DNA from: an uncultured Saprospiraceae bacterium
GTDB lineage: Bacteria; Bacteroidota; Bacteroidia; Chitinophagales; Saprospiraceae
Assembly (NCBI GenBank): GCA_943788055.1
Contig: CALSOU010000010.1
Coordinates: forward strand, 89,805-153,804
Direction of reading: 5' to 3'
Length of the DNA stretch: 64,000 bases
The notes below the pieces were generated by a model that had not been told where the DNA came from, ran no database searches, and saw only the letters and a program-made list of their open reading frames with translations. This document shows positions 28,554-38,231 of this stretch, piece by piece. Numbering within the stretch: the stretch's first letter is position 1; each line of letters begins with the position of its first letter. The position numbers and the translations under genes were made by a program.

Positions 28554-29294
28554 TTATAAAACCTTTTCAACATCCTTGAGCAATCTCACAAGTTCTTCCA
28601 TATTATCAGCATCAATCAATTTGACTCCTGATTTACTTGGTGGTAAATTGTACTGGGATATAGAAACTTTCTCGTCTACCTGAAAAGGTTCCAATACTTC
28701 TAATGGCTTTCTTTTTGACATCATTATCGCCTTCATATTTGGAATTCTTTGCTCAGCCATTCCCTTTGCTGCTGATATGGCAAAAGGAGGAGAAAGTTCA
28801 ACTGTCTGAATTCCTCCTTCAATATCTCTATCGCAATGAAAAACATCTCCTTGCTTTTCCAATTTGCTTGCAAATGAAATGTATGGAAGGTCGAGCATTT
28901 CACTCACCATTGAACCAACTTCAGCGCCATTATAGTCGATTGTCTCTTTTCCGAAGAATACGATATCCTGTGGGTTATTTTTCACATAATTAACAATCTG
29001 AGTAGCAACAAACATTGAACTTGTGGGCACTGCATCTACTCTAGCAGCTTTATGAGCACCTATTGATAGAGCTTTTCTAATAATTATATCAGAGCTACTT
29101 TCTCCAACGTGAAGAACAGTAACTTCGCCACCATTTGATTCTGCCAATTCAACAGCTCTTACGAGTGCGTACCACTCATCGTAAGGATTCATAATGAATT
29201 GAACCCCGTCCGAGTTGAAAGAAGTCCCATCATCGGAAAAAGAAATTTTAGCAGTTGTTTCAGGTGTTTTACTAATACAAACAAGTAATTTCAT
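28554..29294 (-). CDS. etfB: Electron transfer flavoprotein subunit beta
   Basis: 246-residue AMP-binding subunit of ETF. N-terminal KLLVCISKTPET, NPYDEWYALVRAVELAE, the DIVFFGKETIDYNGAEVGSM segment and LPYISFAS are typical, together with the C-terminal recognition-loop region. The ATG at 29294 gives the standard N terminus. First gene of the etfB-etfA-nuclease-ltaE run. Confidence 0.96.
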   Translation of the reverse strand: MKLLVCISKTPETTAKISFSDDGTSFNSDGVQFIMNPYDEWYALVRAVELAESNGGEVTVLHVGESSSDIIIRKALSIGAHKAARVDAVPTSSMFVATQIVNYVKNNPQDIVFFGKETIDYNGAEVGSMVSEMLDLPYISFASKLEKQGDVFHCDRDIEGGIQTVELSPPFAISAAKGMAEQRIPNMKAIMMSKRKPLEVLEPFQVDEKVSISQYNLPPSKSGVKLIDADNMEELVRLLKDVEKVL

Positions 29295-29336
29295 TTATTA
29301 TATTTTTTCAATTCTATTTCATCTTAAACAGCAGCA

Positions 29337-29344
29337 CAAATATA
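29337..29344 (-). promoter_or_regulatory. -7 element upstream of etfB
   Basis: TATATTTG on the minus strand, an exact TAnnTTTG match about 43 bases before the etfB ATG. No convincing -33 at the expected spacing. Nothing else was recognised in 29295-29590. Confidence 0.45.
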
Positions 29345-29590
29345 GACAGGTCAATAGAAAAAGCTGAACAAATATATGCTTATGTTTTATAATAAGATAG
29401 CTGCTAAAAGGTTTTGACATTCTTCTAACATATAATTAGAATAAATTCAACTCGACTTTTCAACTTGTCTTTGAAAGTCATTATGATCTTACAGGATAAC
29501 GACATAAAATTTAACTAGTTCTTTGCCACAATAGCTCAGTCTCCAATATGAAAGTTCACATAAAACCCAGGCACGACATCACTCACAAAC

Positions 29591-30379
29591 TTAAGAAGCA
29601 AGAGTTGTAGTCACTTTCTCTAGATTTCTAATTTCAACAGGTCTTGTCACAGACTTCTCAATATCTTCTCTGCCAATCATTTTGGCAAACAGATTCGCAA
29701 CTGCTTTTACATCCTGTTCACAATAAAGTCTAATTTTATCTAGGTCTTCTTCATCGTAATAAGTTGTTCCTACTTGAGCTCCATCCATCTTATCTTTAGG
29801 GCTAGCAATGTCAAAAAGCTCACACATTAGCGATAAAGATGTATAGTGCTTGTAATCACCAAACTTCCAAAGCTGTAATGTATCCAAGAAATGTTGGAGT
29901 TGCCATGATTTTTTACCTGAAATTTGTAAAGTAGAGGGTAATTTAAGCCCATTTACTAGTGCTCTCCTGCAGATATATGGAACATCAAACTCTCGTATAT
30001 TATGACCACAAAAATAGAAGCGATTTGAATCATTGAACTCTTGTGCTACCAATTGCAAGAAATCTTCTAGCAATTCCTGTTCTGAATCTCCACAAAAGGA
30101 CTTTCGATACAGTTCTACTTCGCCATTTCTCCTATAAAACATTCCGATGGAAATGCAGATTATCTTACCAAACTCCGCGTAAATTGCGGCTTTTTCGTGA
30201 TATAGATTCTTTTCAAGATCTAGGGTAAGATTCAAATCTTGATATCGAATAATTGAATTTGCTTTATGACTCCATAGGTTCTTCATAGAAGGTGACAAAT
30301 CTTCCCAGTCCCTCTTTTGACTCACTGTCTCAATATCGATGAATACAGTGTTAAAAATACGGTTTCTAAATTGATGCAT
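29591..30379 (-). CDS. Predicted 3'-5' exonuclease (DnaQ/PolB-like RNase H fold)
   Basis: 262 residues with the DEDD exonuclease motifs: exo I FIDIET (Asp15, Glu17), exo II GHNIREFDVPYI, and exo III YCEQDVKAVANL, all needed for two-metal catalysis. It resembles the stand-alone exonuclease domain of family B polymerases, found as a single protein in Bacteroidota. Polarity is inferred from the motifs; the physiological substrate is unknown. Monocistronic, with no neighbouring repair genes. Confidence 0.88.
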   Translation of the reverse strand: MHQFRNRIFNTVFIDIETVSQKRDWEDLSPSMKNLWSHKANSIIRYQDLNLTLDLEKNLYHEKAAIYAEFGKIICISIGMFYRRNGEVELYRKSFCGDSEQELLEDFLQLVAQEFNDSNRFYFCGHNIREFDVPYICRRALVNGLKLPSTLQISGKKSWQLQHFLDTLQLWKFGDYKHYTSLSLMCELFDIASPKDKMDGAQVGTTYYDEEDLDKIRLYCEQDVKAVANLFAKMIGREDIEKSVTRPVEIRNLEKVTTTLAS

Positions 30380-30618
30380 ATTGTGAAGTTTAACTTGAAC
30401 AATCGCGAGAGAATTTCCCCCACTTATTAGTGTAAGTAACTCTACATTTGTCCCCCATTTGAGTCATCTTTTTTTAAAAAAATCGAAAACGCCAGTAAAA
30501 TCCGAGGTTTTAATGCGCAAGGAGAACGAAATAGATATAGTGAAAAACTATCAAACTCTAAATCTTAGCAAATACTGAGCAATTACATCTAAGTAAAATA
30601 GTCATCTTTTTGTGTACT

Positions 30619-30626
30619 TAGCTTTG
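30619..30626 (+). promoter_or_regulatory. -7 element upstream of the small membrane protein gene
   Basis: TAGCTTTG, an exact TAnnTTTG match, 32 bases before ATG 30659. Supports expression of the small gene. The rest of 30380-30658 shows no recognised feature. Confidence 0.45.
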
Positions 30627-30658
30627 TAAGCTCTACACCTTCTTTTAACTGGATAGTC

Positions 30659-31000
30659 ATGCATTATATTTACTCTATGAAATCGCAAACCATATTAGTA
30701 TTGTATGCTATCTTCCTTTGCACAATTGTGGGCTTAGGAATAAAGTATATCCAGAATAAAGATAGCGATATAGATGAATTTTGCAATAAACTTTCTCCAC
30801 TTACAGGGATGATTGATGTAGGCTCTTCGATACAAATCTTAAATGAACTAGAACAGGAACTGACCTACAGAGCGGGATTTTGTCTTAGTAAGTCTATAGT
30901 AGTAAATAATGAAGGGGAATATTTCATCCAAATTACTTCTGATAGTATAAGACAAGAATTATCAAATAATGATAAATTAACATTTAATATGATTAGTTAG
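30659..31000 (+). CDS. Small hypothetical membrane-anchored protein
   Basis: 113 residues (107 if ATG 30677 is used). One N-terminal hydrophobic helix (TILVLYAIFLCTIVGLGIKYI) is followed by an 80-residue acidic domain outside the membrane. No recognised family. A matching -7 element upstream and natural composition support a real gene. It converges on fabH, leaving 45 bases between stops. Confidence 0.6.
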   Translation: MHYIYSMKSQTILVLYAIFLCTIVGLGIKYIQNKDSDIDEFCNKLSPLTGMIDVGSSIQILNELEQELTYRAGFCLSKSIVVNNEGEYFIQITSDSIRQELSNNDKLTFNMIS

Positions 31001-31045
31001 AAGATAGAGGTTTAGTTTACAAAGAAATTGCAGAATCAAAATATT

Positions 31046-32101
31046 CTACCATCGAATCAAAGCACTACCCCAAGTAAAACCGCTACCAAAAGCAGCTAAA
31101 CAAATAAGGTCTCCTTTTTTAACCAAACCAGATTCCCAAGCTTCACAAAGTGCAATCGGTATAGATGCGGCGGTTGTATTACCGTATTTCTGAATGTTAT
31201 TGAAGACCTTTTCAGATGGCAATTTCATTATCCTTTGGACAAACTCACTAATTCGTAGATTAGCTTGGTGTGGTACTAACAAATCAATATCTGTAGGATC
31301 ATAACCTGTTTTTTTCAGTGCTTCCATAATAACTTCTGGAAACTTTCTCACCGCATTCTTAAAAACCAATTGCCCATTCATATTTGGAAAAGTAAGGCCT
31401 TCTTTGAGCATCGTTTCAGTGATAAACATACCTCCAAATTCAACGTCAGGAAATTCATACATTTCCTCATTCCCATGATATCCGCCATGCGCTCCAGGGC
31501 TAATAAAAGCTAATTCTTCTGCAAAATTTCCATTACTATGTAAATGGGTAGTCAAAATACCCGAACCTTCCTCTTCAGTTGCCTGAAGCACTAACGCTCC
31601 TGCTCCGTCACCAAAAATCACACTTATATTACGACCTCTCGTTGAGTAATCCAATCCCATGCTGTGAAATTCAGCTCCAACCAAAAGGATATTTTTATAC
31701 ATTCCAGTCTTGATATACTGATCTGCAATACTGAGACCATAGACAAAGCCTGTGCATTGATTCCTAATATCTAAAGCACCGATCTCAGTGTTAGTGATCC
31801 CCAATTCTCTCTGCAAAAGAACTCCGCTACCTGGAAAGTAATAATCTGGACTTAGTGTAGCAAAAATGATAAAATCTATATCAGAGGCTTCGATACCAGC
31901 TCGTTCAATTGCAATTTTGCTAGCATTTGCTCCCATGGATGAAGTGCTCTCTTTACCACCTTCGGCATAACGGCGTTCTTTGATACCAGTACGTTCCTGA
32001 ATCCACTGATCGGAGGTATCCATGTGCCTTGCTAAATCCTCATTGGTCACTACTCTTTCGGGCACATAAAATCCAATACCACCTATTCTTGATTGAAACA
32101 T
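31046..32101 (-). CDS. fabH: Beta-ketoacyl-ACP synthase III
   Basis: 351-residue thiolase-fold condensing enzyme that joins an acyl-CoA to malonyl-ACP to begin fatty acid synthesis. Catalytic triad visible as Cys116 (RNQCTGF), His278 (VPHQAN) and Asn308 (YGNTTAAS). The protein is about 30 residues longer than E. coli FabH because of an insertion near 195-230. No other fab genes are adjacent, so it may be a secondary FabH or serve a specialised lipid. Confidence 0.92.
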   Translation of the reverse strand: MFQSRIGGIGFYVPERVVTNEDLARHMDTSDQWIQERTGIKERRYAEGGKESTSSMGANASKIAIERAGIEASDIDFIIFATLSPDYYFPGSGVLLQRELGITNTEIGALDIRNQCTGFVYGLSIADQYIKTGMYKNILLVGAEFHSMGLDYSTRGRNISVIFGDGAGALVLQATEEEGSGILTTHLHSNGNFAEELAFISPGAHGGYHGNEEMYEFPDVEFGGMFITETMLKEGLTFPNMNGQLVFKNAVRKFPEVIMEALKKTGYDPTDIDLLVPHQANLRISEFVQRIMKLPSEKVFNNIQKYGNTTAASIPIALCEAWESGLVKKGDLICLAAFGSGFTWGSALIRW

Positions 32102-32179
32102 AATTGTCTTTTAATTCTCTGAGATATAAGCATTCATTTTTTAAACAACAAGATATGAAACCTATACGAACAGAACAAA

Positions 32180-33961
32180 TCAGATAATATCCATTTTCCG
32201 AAGCAAAAAGGAAGCATTCATATTCTTGCATATACCCTCTTTAAGGGTATAGTCAAAGTGCAATTCATCGTCAATTATTTCTGCGTCAAAATAATAGTTC
32301 GATACTTCATCATGTTCATCAGCGATTTTGCATAAGGAAAGGTCATGTGTTGCGATAATTCCTGTTGATTGGGTTCCGATCAAGCGCTTGACAAATTTTT
32401 TCGAACCAGTTGCCTTATCAACACTATTGGTACCTTTTAGTATTTCATCCAAGATAATTAAGTAATCATCCTGTTCTAGCAAATCGATGATGTATCTCAA
32501 CCGCGACAGTTCAGCGTAGAAGTACGAAGCTTCATCAGATAAGGAATCTGAAGTCCTCATACTAGTCACTAGTTTGGTCGGGCTGTAAACAATTCTCTGC
32601 GCACAAACAGGTAATCCCATATTGCTCATAATTACCGCCAAGGACACTGTTCTCAAAAACGTAGATTTTCCAGCCATATTTGCACCAGTAACTATATAAA
32701 AAGCCTCTTTGTCAATCAAAAAGTCATTATCTATCCGCTTGCTTTCATCAAGTAATGGATGCCCTAGCTCTTGTGAATCAAACAGCCCTTTTCTTGCTTG
32801 AGTGGAAATTTCTGGGAAGACATAATTTGGGTGATTGAAAGCAAAATTGCCCAAGCTGTTATATGTGTCAAAAAAGTGCACTAGTTCAAACCAATCCTTT
32901 ACATACTGCCTGTTTTGTTCGATCCAATCTTCAATACGGATTACGATATAAAGATCCCTAAGAAAGAAGCCGTTTGTGAAGATTGAAATCATGATATTCG
33001 TCCTTTGGTCTAGACTATTTAGCAATTTACCGAATTGCTTTATGCTAGATGATGCTTGCAATCCTTCAACACTTGTTTCATCGATTTTATCGCCTATCAT
33101 TTTGGCATTCCATGACCTTGCCTCTATTCGTTCTAATAACTTGCTATACTGCTGAAAAGTACTGAGTGACTTACTTGTGTCATTCTGTAGAGCATTAACT
33201 TTCTTGAGAAAAATTCCAGAAATAAAAATTCCAACGAAGAGCCATAGAATAGCAATGCCTTCCGGAATCAAAGTCAATATGTAGAGCAAAATCACTATCA
33301 ATGAAAGAATCGAAAATCCAATGATAAGTGGTTTCATCCATTTAGGAACAAACCTTTCATACGACTCCATCCATTCCTCGATAGAAGAAACATTCTGTTC
33401 AATATCAACAAGTCCAGCTTCTGCACTATAATCGTGTCGCCAAGCAACTAGCTTAGATAATTCCGCTACAACTTCCTGCTTCTCAACTATATTGTCAGTA
33501 TCATTACTGAGCAAAATCTTAGCTAGCTCACCACTTGCTTTATCCAACCGCGTACGATTAATATAGTGGTAAAAGGATCCCTTACCAAAAAGATCAACAT
33601 CTTGACAGTAAGCGTGGTCAACAAGAGCAAATTCAGCGCCTGTGGCTTCGTCTTTATAGTTCTTGTCTAATAATCGTATTTCCTCCTCCTGAATATCTTT
33701 GCGTTCTACAGATATTCTTTTTCTATAATCAAGATTAAGTTGTCTTCTTACAAGAAACAAAAACAAAACAATTCCAATAACGATTGGAACTAGCAGCCAG
33801 CCTTCCCAATTCCAAAAGAAATATAGAACAGCAATAATACTTGCAAAAACACTTATCCTCATTAAGCTATTCTGCCAAATGGCTTGTTCAAGTTTTTCTA
33901 TTTTTGCTACTTCTTTAATTCGATTGGATTCGTAAAGCTCGAATAATTCTTTTTTAGTCAT
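32180..33961 (-). CDS. Membrane-associated MutS-related ATPase
   Basis: 593 residues. Two pairs of hydrophobic helices (about residues 32-67 and 215-255) anchor the protein. The C-terminal third is a MutS domain V ATPase with Walker A TGANMAGKST, ALLI-type Walker B (YLIILDEILKGTNS) and ATHDLSL. There is no mismatch-binding domain. This matches the transmembrane MutS-like group of Bacteroidota, whose role is unknown. The ATG at 33961 is five codons inside the longest frame and abuts a -7 element, implying a leaderless message. Confidence 0.9.
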   Translation of the reverse strand: MTKKELFELYESNRIKEVAKIEKLEQAIWQNSLMRISVFASIIAVLYFFWNWEGWLLVPIVIGIVLFLFLVRRQLNLDYRKRISVERKDIQEEEIRLLDKNYKDEATGAEFALVDHAYCQDVDLFGKGSFYHYINRTRLDKASGELAKILLSNDTDNIVEKQEVVAELSKLVAWRHDYSAEAGLVDIEQNVSSIEEWMESYERFVPKWMKPLIIGFSILSLIVILLYILTLIPEGIAILWLFVGIFISGIFLKKVNALQNDTSKSLSTFQQYSKLLERIEARSWNAKMIGDKIDETSVEGLQASSSIKQFGKLLNSLDQRTNIMISIFTNGFFLRDLYIVIRIEDWIEQNRQYVKDWFELVHFFDTYNSLGNFAFNHPNYVFPEISTQARKGLFDSQELGHPLLDESKRIDNDFLIDKEAFYIVTGANMAGKSTFLRTVSLAVIMSNMGLPVCAQRIVYSPTKLVTSMRTSDSLSDEASYFYAELSRLRYIIDLLEQDDYLIILDEILKGTNSVDKATGSKKFVKRLIGTQSTGIIATHDLSLCKIADEHDEVSNYYFDAEIIDDELHFDYTLKEGICKNMNASFLLRKMDII

Positions 33962-33965
33962 ACTA

Positions 33966-33973
33966 CAAAAGTA
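33966..33973 (-). promoter_or_regulatory. -7 element placed directly against the MutS-like start codon
   Basis: TACTTTTG on the minus strand, then TAGT, then ATG. With the usual 4-7 base distance to the start point, the message would begin at or next to the AUG. The same layout precedes the cobalamin adenosyltransferase gene at 41525. Confidence 0.45.
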
Positions 33974-34177
33974 CATTTTGACCCCGATTACTACTTAATT
34001 TCGACTATTTATAGTACCAAAATGACTAGCAATTAACTATAAGTCTACACGTAAAATTTAGTCAGTAAGTATTGAATTCATGGTTCCATACAGATAAAAC
34101 ACATATATTTATACTCTTAATATAAGAAACCACTAGAGAACTCTCCGTTGGTTTATTAATTCGCCTAGCAAACAAAT

Positions 34178-36601
34178 ATGGACTTTAAGAAAATTTTACC
34201 ACATATTGCCGCCATCATTATCTTTCTAACATTAAGCACAGTTTACTTTCTCCCCCAGACTCAGGGCAAAGTATTAAGCCAAACAGATATCATGCAGGTT
34301 CGCTCCATGGCTTCGGAGATATACCAGTATAGGAAACAAGGGGACAATATCTTGTGGACGAATTCGCAGTTTAGCGGAATGCCTACTTACCAAATTAGTT
34401 TTGATCAAAAGACAAATGTTTCAAAATACATTGAGAAAGTCAGTCAACTTTTTATGCCTCGCCCGATAGGCTACTTCTTAGGTGGAATGATCGTATTCTA
34501 TCTAGCACTGGTTTTTATGGGTGTTTCTCCATGGTTGTCGATTGTAGGTGCTATCGCATTCGCATTCACAACCAACAACCTAGTGCTATACGAAGCTGGC
34601 CATACCAGCAAGGTTCGAGTGTTAATGATGTGTATTCTAATTGTGGTGGGAATGATAAAAGTTTTCAAAAAGGATTACTTGCTTGGCGGGATTGTATTTG
34701 CAGTCGGGATGGCTGTGTCAGTTTTTGCAAATCACCCACAAATGGTGTACTATCTCGGTATGGTCATGGCTATTTATGCAGTGATTGCTACAGTCGATAT
34801 CATAAAAGAGAAAGACTTTGGGCACTTAGCCAAATCAGCAGGAATCCTAGCCGCAGGAGTCATTCTAGCAGTCGCAGCCTCAGCTTCATCTATTTGGACA
34901 ACTCTAGAATACGCCTCGTCAACCATGCGTGGTAAACCTGTTTTGGAGAAGCAATCTACCGCTGTAGCAACATCAAGCAGTGAAACGGATGGACTGGAAT
35001 GGAATTACAGTATGAATTGGAGCAATGGGATGATTGATCTTGCGGCTATGTATATTCCTGGAGTTGCAGGAGGAGGAAGCAGCGAGCCTGTAGGAAAATT
35101 AAGTACGACCAATAAATACATGAAGAAGAACGGTATGCGACCAATAGATAAAGGTCCATTGTATTGGGGAGAACTACCTTTTACAAGCGGGCCTCAATAT
35201 ATCGGGGCAATCAGCTTCCTGTTGTTTTTTTTGGGACTCATATTTCTACCTGGACGACTACGTTGGTGGGCGCTAGCTGCCTTAATATTGACTGCTATGC
35301 TGTCCTTGGGTAAGAACCTTGAATGGTTCAATAGACTACTGTTTGATAATCTCCCGTTACTGAATAAATTTCGAAGCCCTAGTTCGGTGACTTCTATCAC
35401 TGCCGTTATTGTTCCATTCATAGGAATTCTCGGCTTACACACGATTTTCACAAAATTTAAAGATGCAGAAAAGCGTGAGCAAATCTTAAAACCTTTGTTC
35501 ATTGTTACTGGAGCACTGTCCGCACTTTGCTTATTCTACATAGCAATTGGACCATCGATTATAGATTTTCAGACTGCTGGAGATGCAAGATACCAACAAC
35601 AAGCTGGATTGGCCGATGCTTTTGTAGCTGATCGAGCAGCACTGATGCAATCAGATGCTATAAGAACTCTGATCCTTACATTGTCAGGTGCAGTATTGAT
35701 TTTTGCTTGGGCGAAATCAAAATTATCTCAAGTTGCACTTATATCTATAATGGGTGTTCTCGTCATATTTGATCTTTGGTCTGTTGACAAGCGATATCTT
35801 GACTATGATAGTTTCCAAAAATCTCGTGTTGTAAAGGCATCCATGGAAGAAAGACCTGTTGATAAACAGATCAAACAAGATAGTGACTTACATTATCGAG
35901 TGCATGATTTGACGCCTGCAGGTGGGCCATTCAATTCGTCTGCTGCATCATATCACCACAAAACAATCGGTGGTTATCACGCCGCTAAATTGCAGAGATA
36001 TGACGACATTAAAGAAGCATTTCTACAGCAAGGTAACCAAAGCGTACTCGATATGCTTAACACAAAATACTTTATCATAGGACAAGCTGGTGCTGAAGAA
36101 GTGAGAAAGAATCCTGGTGCTTTGGGTAATGCGTGGTTTGTAAATAATATTCAATCTGCAAGTACAAACCGAGAAGAATTTGAAAAAATAGCTAATATAA
36201 ATCCTAGAAACACTGCTATAGTCCATGAATCATTCAGCGATGAAGTGCAAGAACTAGTTGGTAACGGAGGATCCATCAAGCTTGTTGATTACCATCCAGA
36301 CAGATTGGTTTATCAAGCAAGTTCAAATGGCTCAAATTTAGCAGTTTTCTCTGAAGTATGGTATGGTCCTAACAAGGGATGGAAAGCATATATTGATGGC
36401 GAGGAAGCTCCTATAATTCGAGTTAATTATATTCTAAGAGGAGTTGTAATTCCTGAAGGTTCTCACGAAGTTGTTCTTGAGTTTAAACCTAAGTCTTACA
36501 CAACTGGAAAAATGATCGGAACCCTTGCTTCAATTCTCCTTGTCAGTGCTATTGCTTTTGGATTTTGGCAATCCTTCAAGACTTCACAAGTAGAAAATTA
36601 A
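34178..36601 (+). CDS. YfhO-family multi-pass membrane protein
   Basis: 807 residues with about 12 transmembrane helices in the first two thirds and a soluble extracytoplasmic C-terminal region before a last helix (IGTLASILLVSAIAFGFW). Conserved segments include SQTDIMQVRSMASEIYQYR, WTNSQFSGMPTYQI and SEVWYGPNKGWKAYIDG. The YfhO family is a large GT-C-like group linked in Gram-positives to glycosylation of lipoteichoic acid; in Bacteroidota the role is unassigned. Start at 34178, with no obvious -7 element upstream. Confidence 0.88.
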   Translation: MDFKKILPHIAAIIIFLTLSTVYFLPQTQGKVLSQTDIMQVRSMASEIYQYRKQGDNILWTNSQFSGMPTYQISFDQKTNVSKYIEKVSQLFMPRPIGYFLGGMIVFYLALVFMGVSPWLSIVGAIAFAFTTNNLVLYEAGHTSKVRVLMMCILIVVGMIKVFKKDYLLGGIVFAVGMAVSVFANHPQMVYYLGMVMAIYAVIATVDIIKEKDFGHLAKSAGILAAGVILAVAASASSIWTTLEYASSTMRGKPVLEKQSTAVATSSSETDGLEWNYSMNWSNGMIDLAAMYIPGVAGGGSSEPVGKLSTTNKYMKKNGMRPIDKGPLYWGELPFTSGPQYIGAISFLLFFLGLIFLPGRLRWWALAALILTAMLSLGKNLEWFNRLLFDNLPLLNKFRSPSSVTSITAVIVPFIGILGLHTIFTKFKDAEKREQILKPLFIVTGALSALCLFYIAIGPSIIDFQTAGDARYQQQAGLADAFVADRAALMQSDAIRTLILTLSGAVLIFAWAKSKLSQVALISIMGVLVIFDLWSVDKRYLDYDSFQKSRVVKASMEERPVDKQIKQDSDLHYRVHDLTPAGGPFNSSAASYHHKTIGGYHAAKLQRYDDIKEAFLQQGNQSVLDMLNTKYFIIGQAGAEEVRKNPGALGNAWFVNNIQSASTNREEFEKIANINPRNTAIVHESFSDEVQELVGNGGSIKLVDYHPDRLVYQASSNGSNLAVFSEVWYGPNKGWKAYIDGEEAPIIRVNYILRGVVIPEGSHEVVLEFKPKSYTTGKMIGTLASILLVSAIAFGFWQSFKTSQVEN

Positions 36602-36619
36602 GCTTAATATAGATTTTTC

Positions 36620-36692
36620 GGGCGTCCGGGCGCGCGCTCCGCTCATATCCCTTCGCACTTCGTGCTAGTGAACCCGCTTCGATCACTGACGC
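36620..36692. repeat. Dispersed GC-rich intergenic repeat, copy B
   Basis: 73-base element, the partner of 10824-10895: begins GGGCGTCC, shares CTCCGCTCATATC, CTTCGCACT, GTGAACCC and ends in CTGACGC. GCGTC near one end and GACGC at the other are inverted; the interior GCACTTCGTGC forms a small hairpin. It starts 18 bases after the YfhO stop and runs into a decayed gene. Confidence 0.75.
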
Positions 36693-37374
36693 AGGAACGG
36701 ACTGGAGTATAATCTGTATGTGTAATTCCTCTGAGTGGACTTGATTTAAGCGCTTGTTGTTGGAAAAGCAAAATAGTGAAATCCAGATTTGTCCGAAATT
36801 GTCCTACTATCAATCCTACTGATGCATAAGCTCCAAAAGTTGAGTGATTCAAATAAACCCCTCGCTTCCATTTCTACTATAGTATTCTCGCCTTAGCTTT
36901 GATGCACCAGTTGCATAGTTCCAGCTCGATGAATGAATGGCATCATCTATTTCCGATTTTCTACTTCTAATACCATCTACCAAATATTCATTCCTCTCAA
37001 TTATGTAAGCATACTACAAACCTATACCAATAATCCAATTGGCTTTCCAAATAATTGGATAGCTGTTGAACCAAGCCTAAAAACTGTAAAATGATGAGTA
37101 GTAGGCACTTCGATCTTCAACGCCATATCGATAAAGACCTCGTTCATAAGCTATTGAAATATCAAAAAAAACGCCATCTGTAAGAAAATTCTACTCCCAG
37201 TGATTGCACTGCATCCTAATTTCCATCTGGAATGAGAATTAATAAACTTGTAAGTGGCCGCACTTCAAAACGAGCGGGATCTATTTGACTAGAAAGTTGG
37301 GTAGCAAAAAGTAAACAAGATAGTACCCAGAAATTTGTTATGATGGAACTTACTGTGATTAATGATTTTCCCAT
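36693..37374 (-). pseudogene. Decayed outer-membrane beta-barrel protein gene
   Basis: Reading the minus strand from ATG 37374 gives a signal-peptide-like start (FWVLSCLLFATQLSSQ) and then strand-like segments spread over several frames: LGVEFSYRW, DISIAYERGLYRYGVEDRS, and near the end FGAYASVGLIVGQF, the alternating pattern of a beta-barrel. At least five stops or frameshifts interrupt them. This is real decay rather than sequence noise. The 3' end runs up to repeat copy B, which may have inserted there. Confidence 0.65.
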
Positions 37375-37512
37375 AGTAGTACAAACCTACTCTAGTGAAA
37401 CCACAAACTGCGCTAGTCTTCGTTCTTTTCAGAATTTATTTAAATACAAATCTACTTTTATCAGCACAACCAGCTATTGATCATTACATAGTACACCAAG
37501 ATTTTTTCGGAC

Positions 37513-37815
37513 TTACTTCTTGTGCTTTAGCACTTTATGATCCAAGTAAATGGTACCGAAAGGAACAAAACTTGAAATGAACAAAGGCAATGTAATTTTC
37601 CAAAAACTCCAACTCTTATCAATACTAACTATCAAAGCGTAAAGTATGAAAACTACAAAAAGGCCACCATGTACACTGCCGACATACTTTACCATTCCTG
37701 GCATATCCCAGATATACTTCAGAGGCATAGCAATGAATAACAAAATGAGCAGAGAGATTCCTTCGAAAAAGCCGAGTATCCGTAATCTTCCAATTGATGA
37801 CCACAATAGATTCAT
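37513..37815 (-). CDS. DUF3817 (YdzA-like) small membrane protein
   Basis: 100-residue protein with three hydrophobic helices. The conserved start RLRILGFFEGISLLILLFIAM and PLKYIWDMPGMVKYVGSVHG are characteristic of DUF3817 integral membrane proteins, which have no established function. It lies between the decayed barrel gene and the cold shock gene on the same strand. Confidence 0.88.
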   Translation of the reverse strand: MNLLWSSIGRLRILGFFEGISLLILLFIAMPLKYIWDMPGMVKYVGSVHGGLFVVFILYALIVSIDKSWSFWKITLPLFISSFVPFGTIYLDHKVLKHKK

Positions 37816-37953
37816 AAGAGATTATTTTGCTGGTTTATTTCTACTTAAATCGCTACACGAGCTGTAAGCAAGTTTTGTATTCAAGTAGTACTGTTAAAGC
37901 AAGTCTAACATCTACGGAGTTGGCTTAGTTCAAAGACTTGTATAAATTAACAA

Positions 37954-37980
37954 AGCCCATCAACTACTAGCTGATGGGCT
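37954..37980 (-). terminator. Terminator after the cold shock gene
   Basis: AGCCCATCA (37954-37962) and TGATGGGCT (37972-37980) pair perfectly with a nine-base loop; on the minus strand the stem is followed by TTTGTTAATTT. It ends the cold shock transcript. Confidence 0.75.
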
Positions 37981-38008
37981 CGATATTTTCGTCAAGAATG
38001 ACGCAGTC

Positions 38009-38200
38009 TTAGATTACCTCTACGTTTACTGCATTCAATCCTTTTCTTCCTTCTTCGACATCATATCGCACTTTATCACCTTCTGCGATATTATCATTTA
38101 ATCCGTTTGCATGCACAAAGATATCTTTGCCTCCATCTTCTGGAACTATGAAACCGAATCCTTTACTCTCATTGAAAAATTTAACTGTACCGTTACTCAT
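38009..38200 (-). CDS. Cold shock domain protein
   Basis: 63-residue CspA-type protein: single OB-fold with RNP1 KGFGFI and RNP2 DIFVH, binding single-stranded RNA/DNA as an RNA chaperone. The start at 38200 (MSNGTVKFFNESKGFG) is canonical; the frame's 27-codon extension upstream is leader sequence. The message has a long leader from a promoter near 38300 that can form a hairpin, a usual site of temperature control in csp genes. Confidence 0.95.
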   Translation of the reverse strand: MSNGTVKFFNESKGFGFIVPEDGGKDIFVHANGLNDNIAEGDKVRYDVEEGRKGLNAVNVEVI

Positions 38201-38231
38201 TGTATAAATATAAAAATAATTAATAAAAATC

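Noticed and set aside
37395-37867. Plus-strand open frames opposite the DUF3817 gene
   Set aside because: Antisense shadows of a recognised gene or of decayed sequence.
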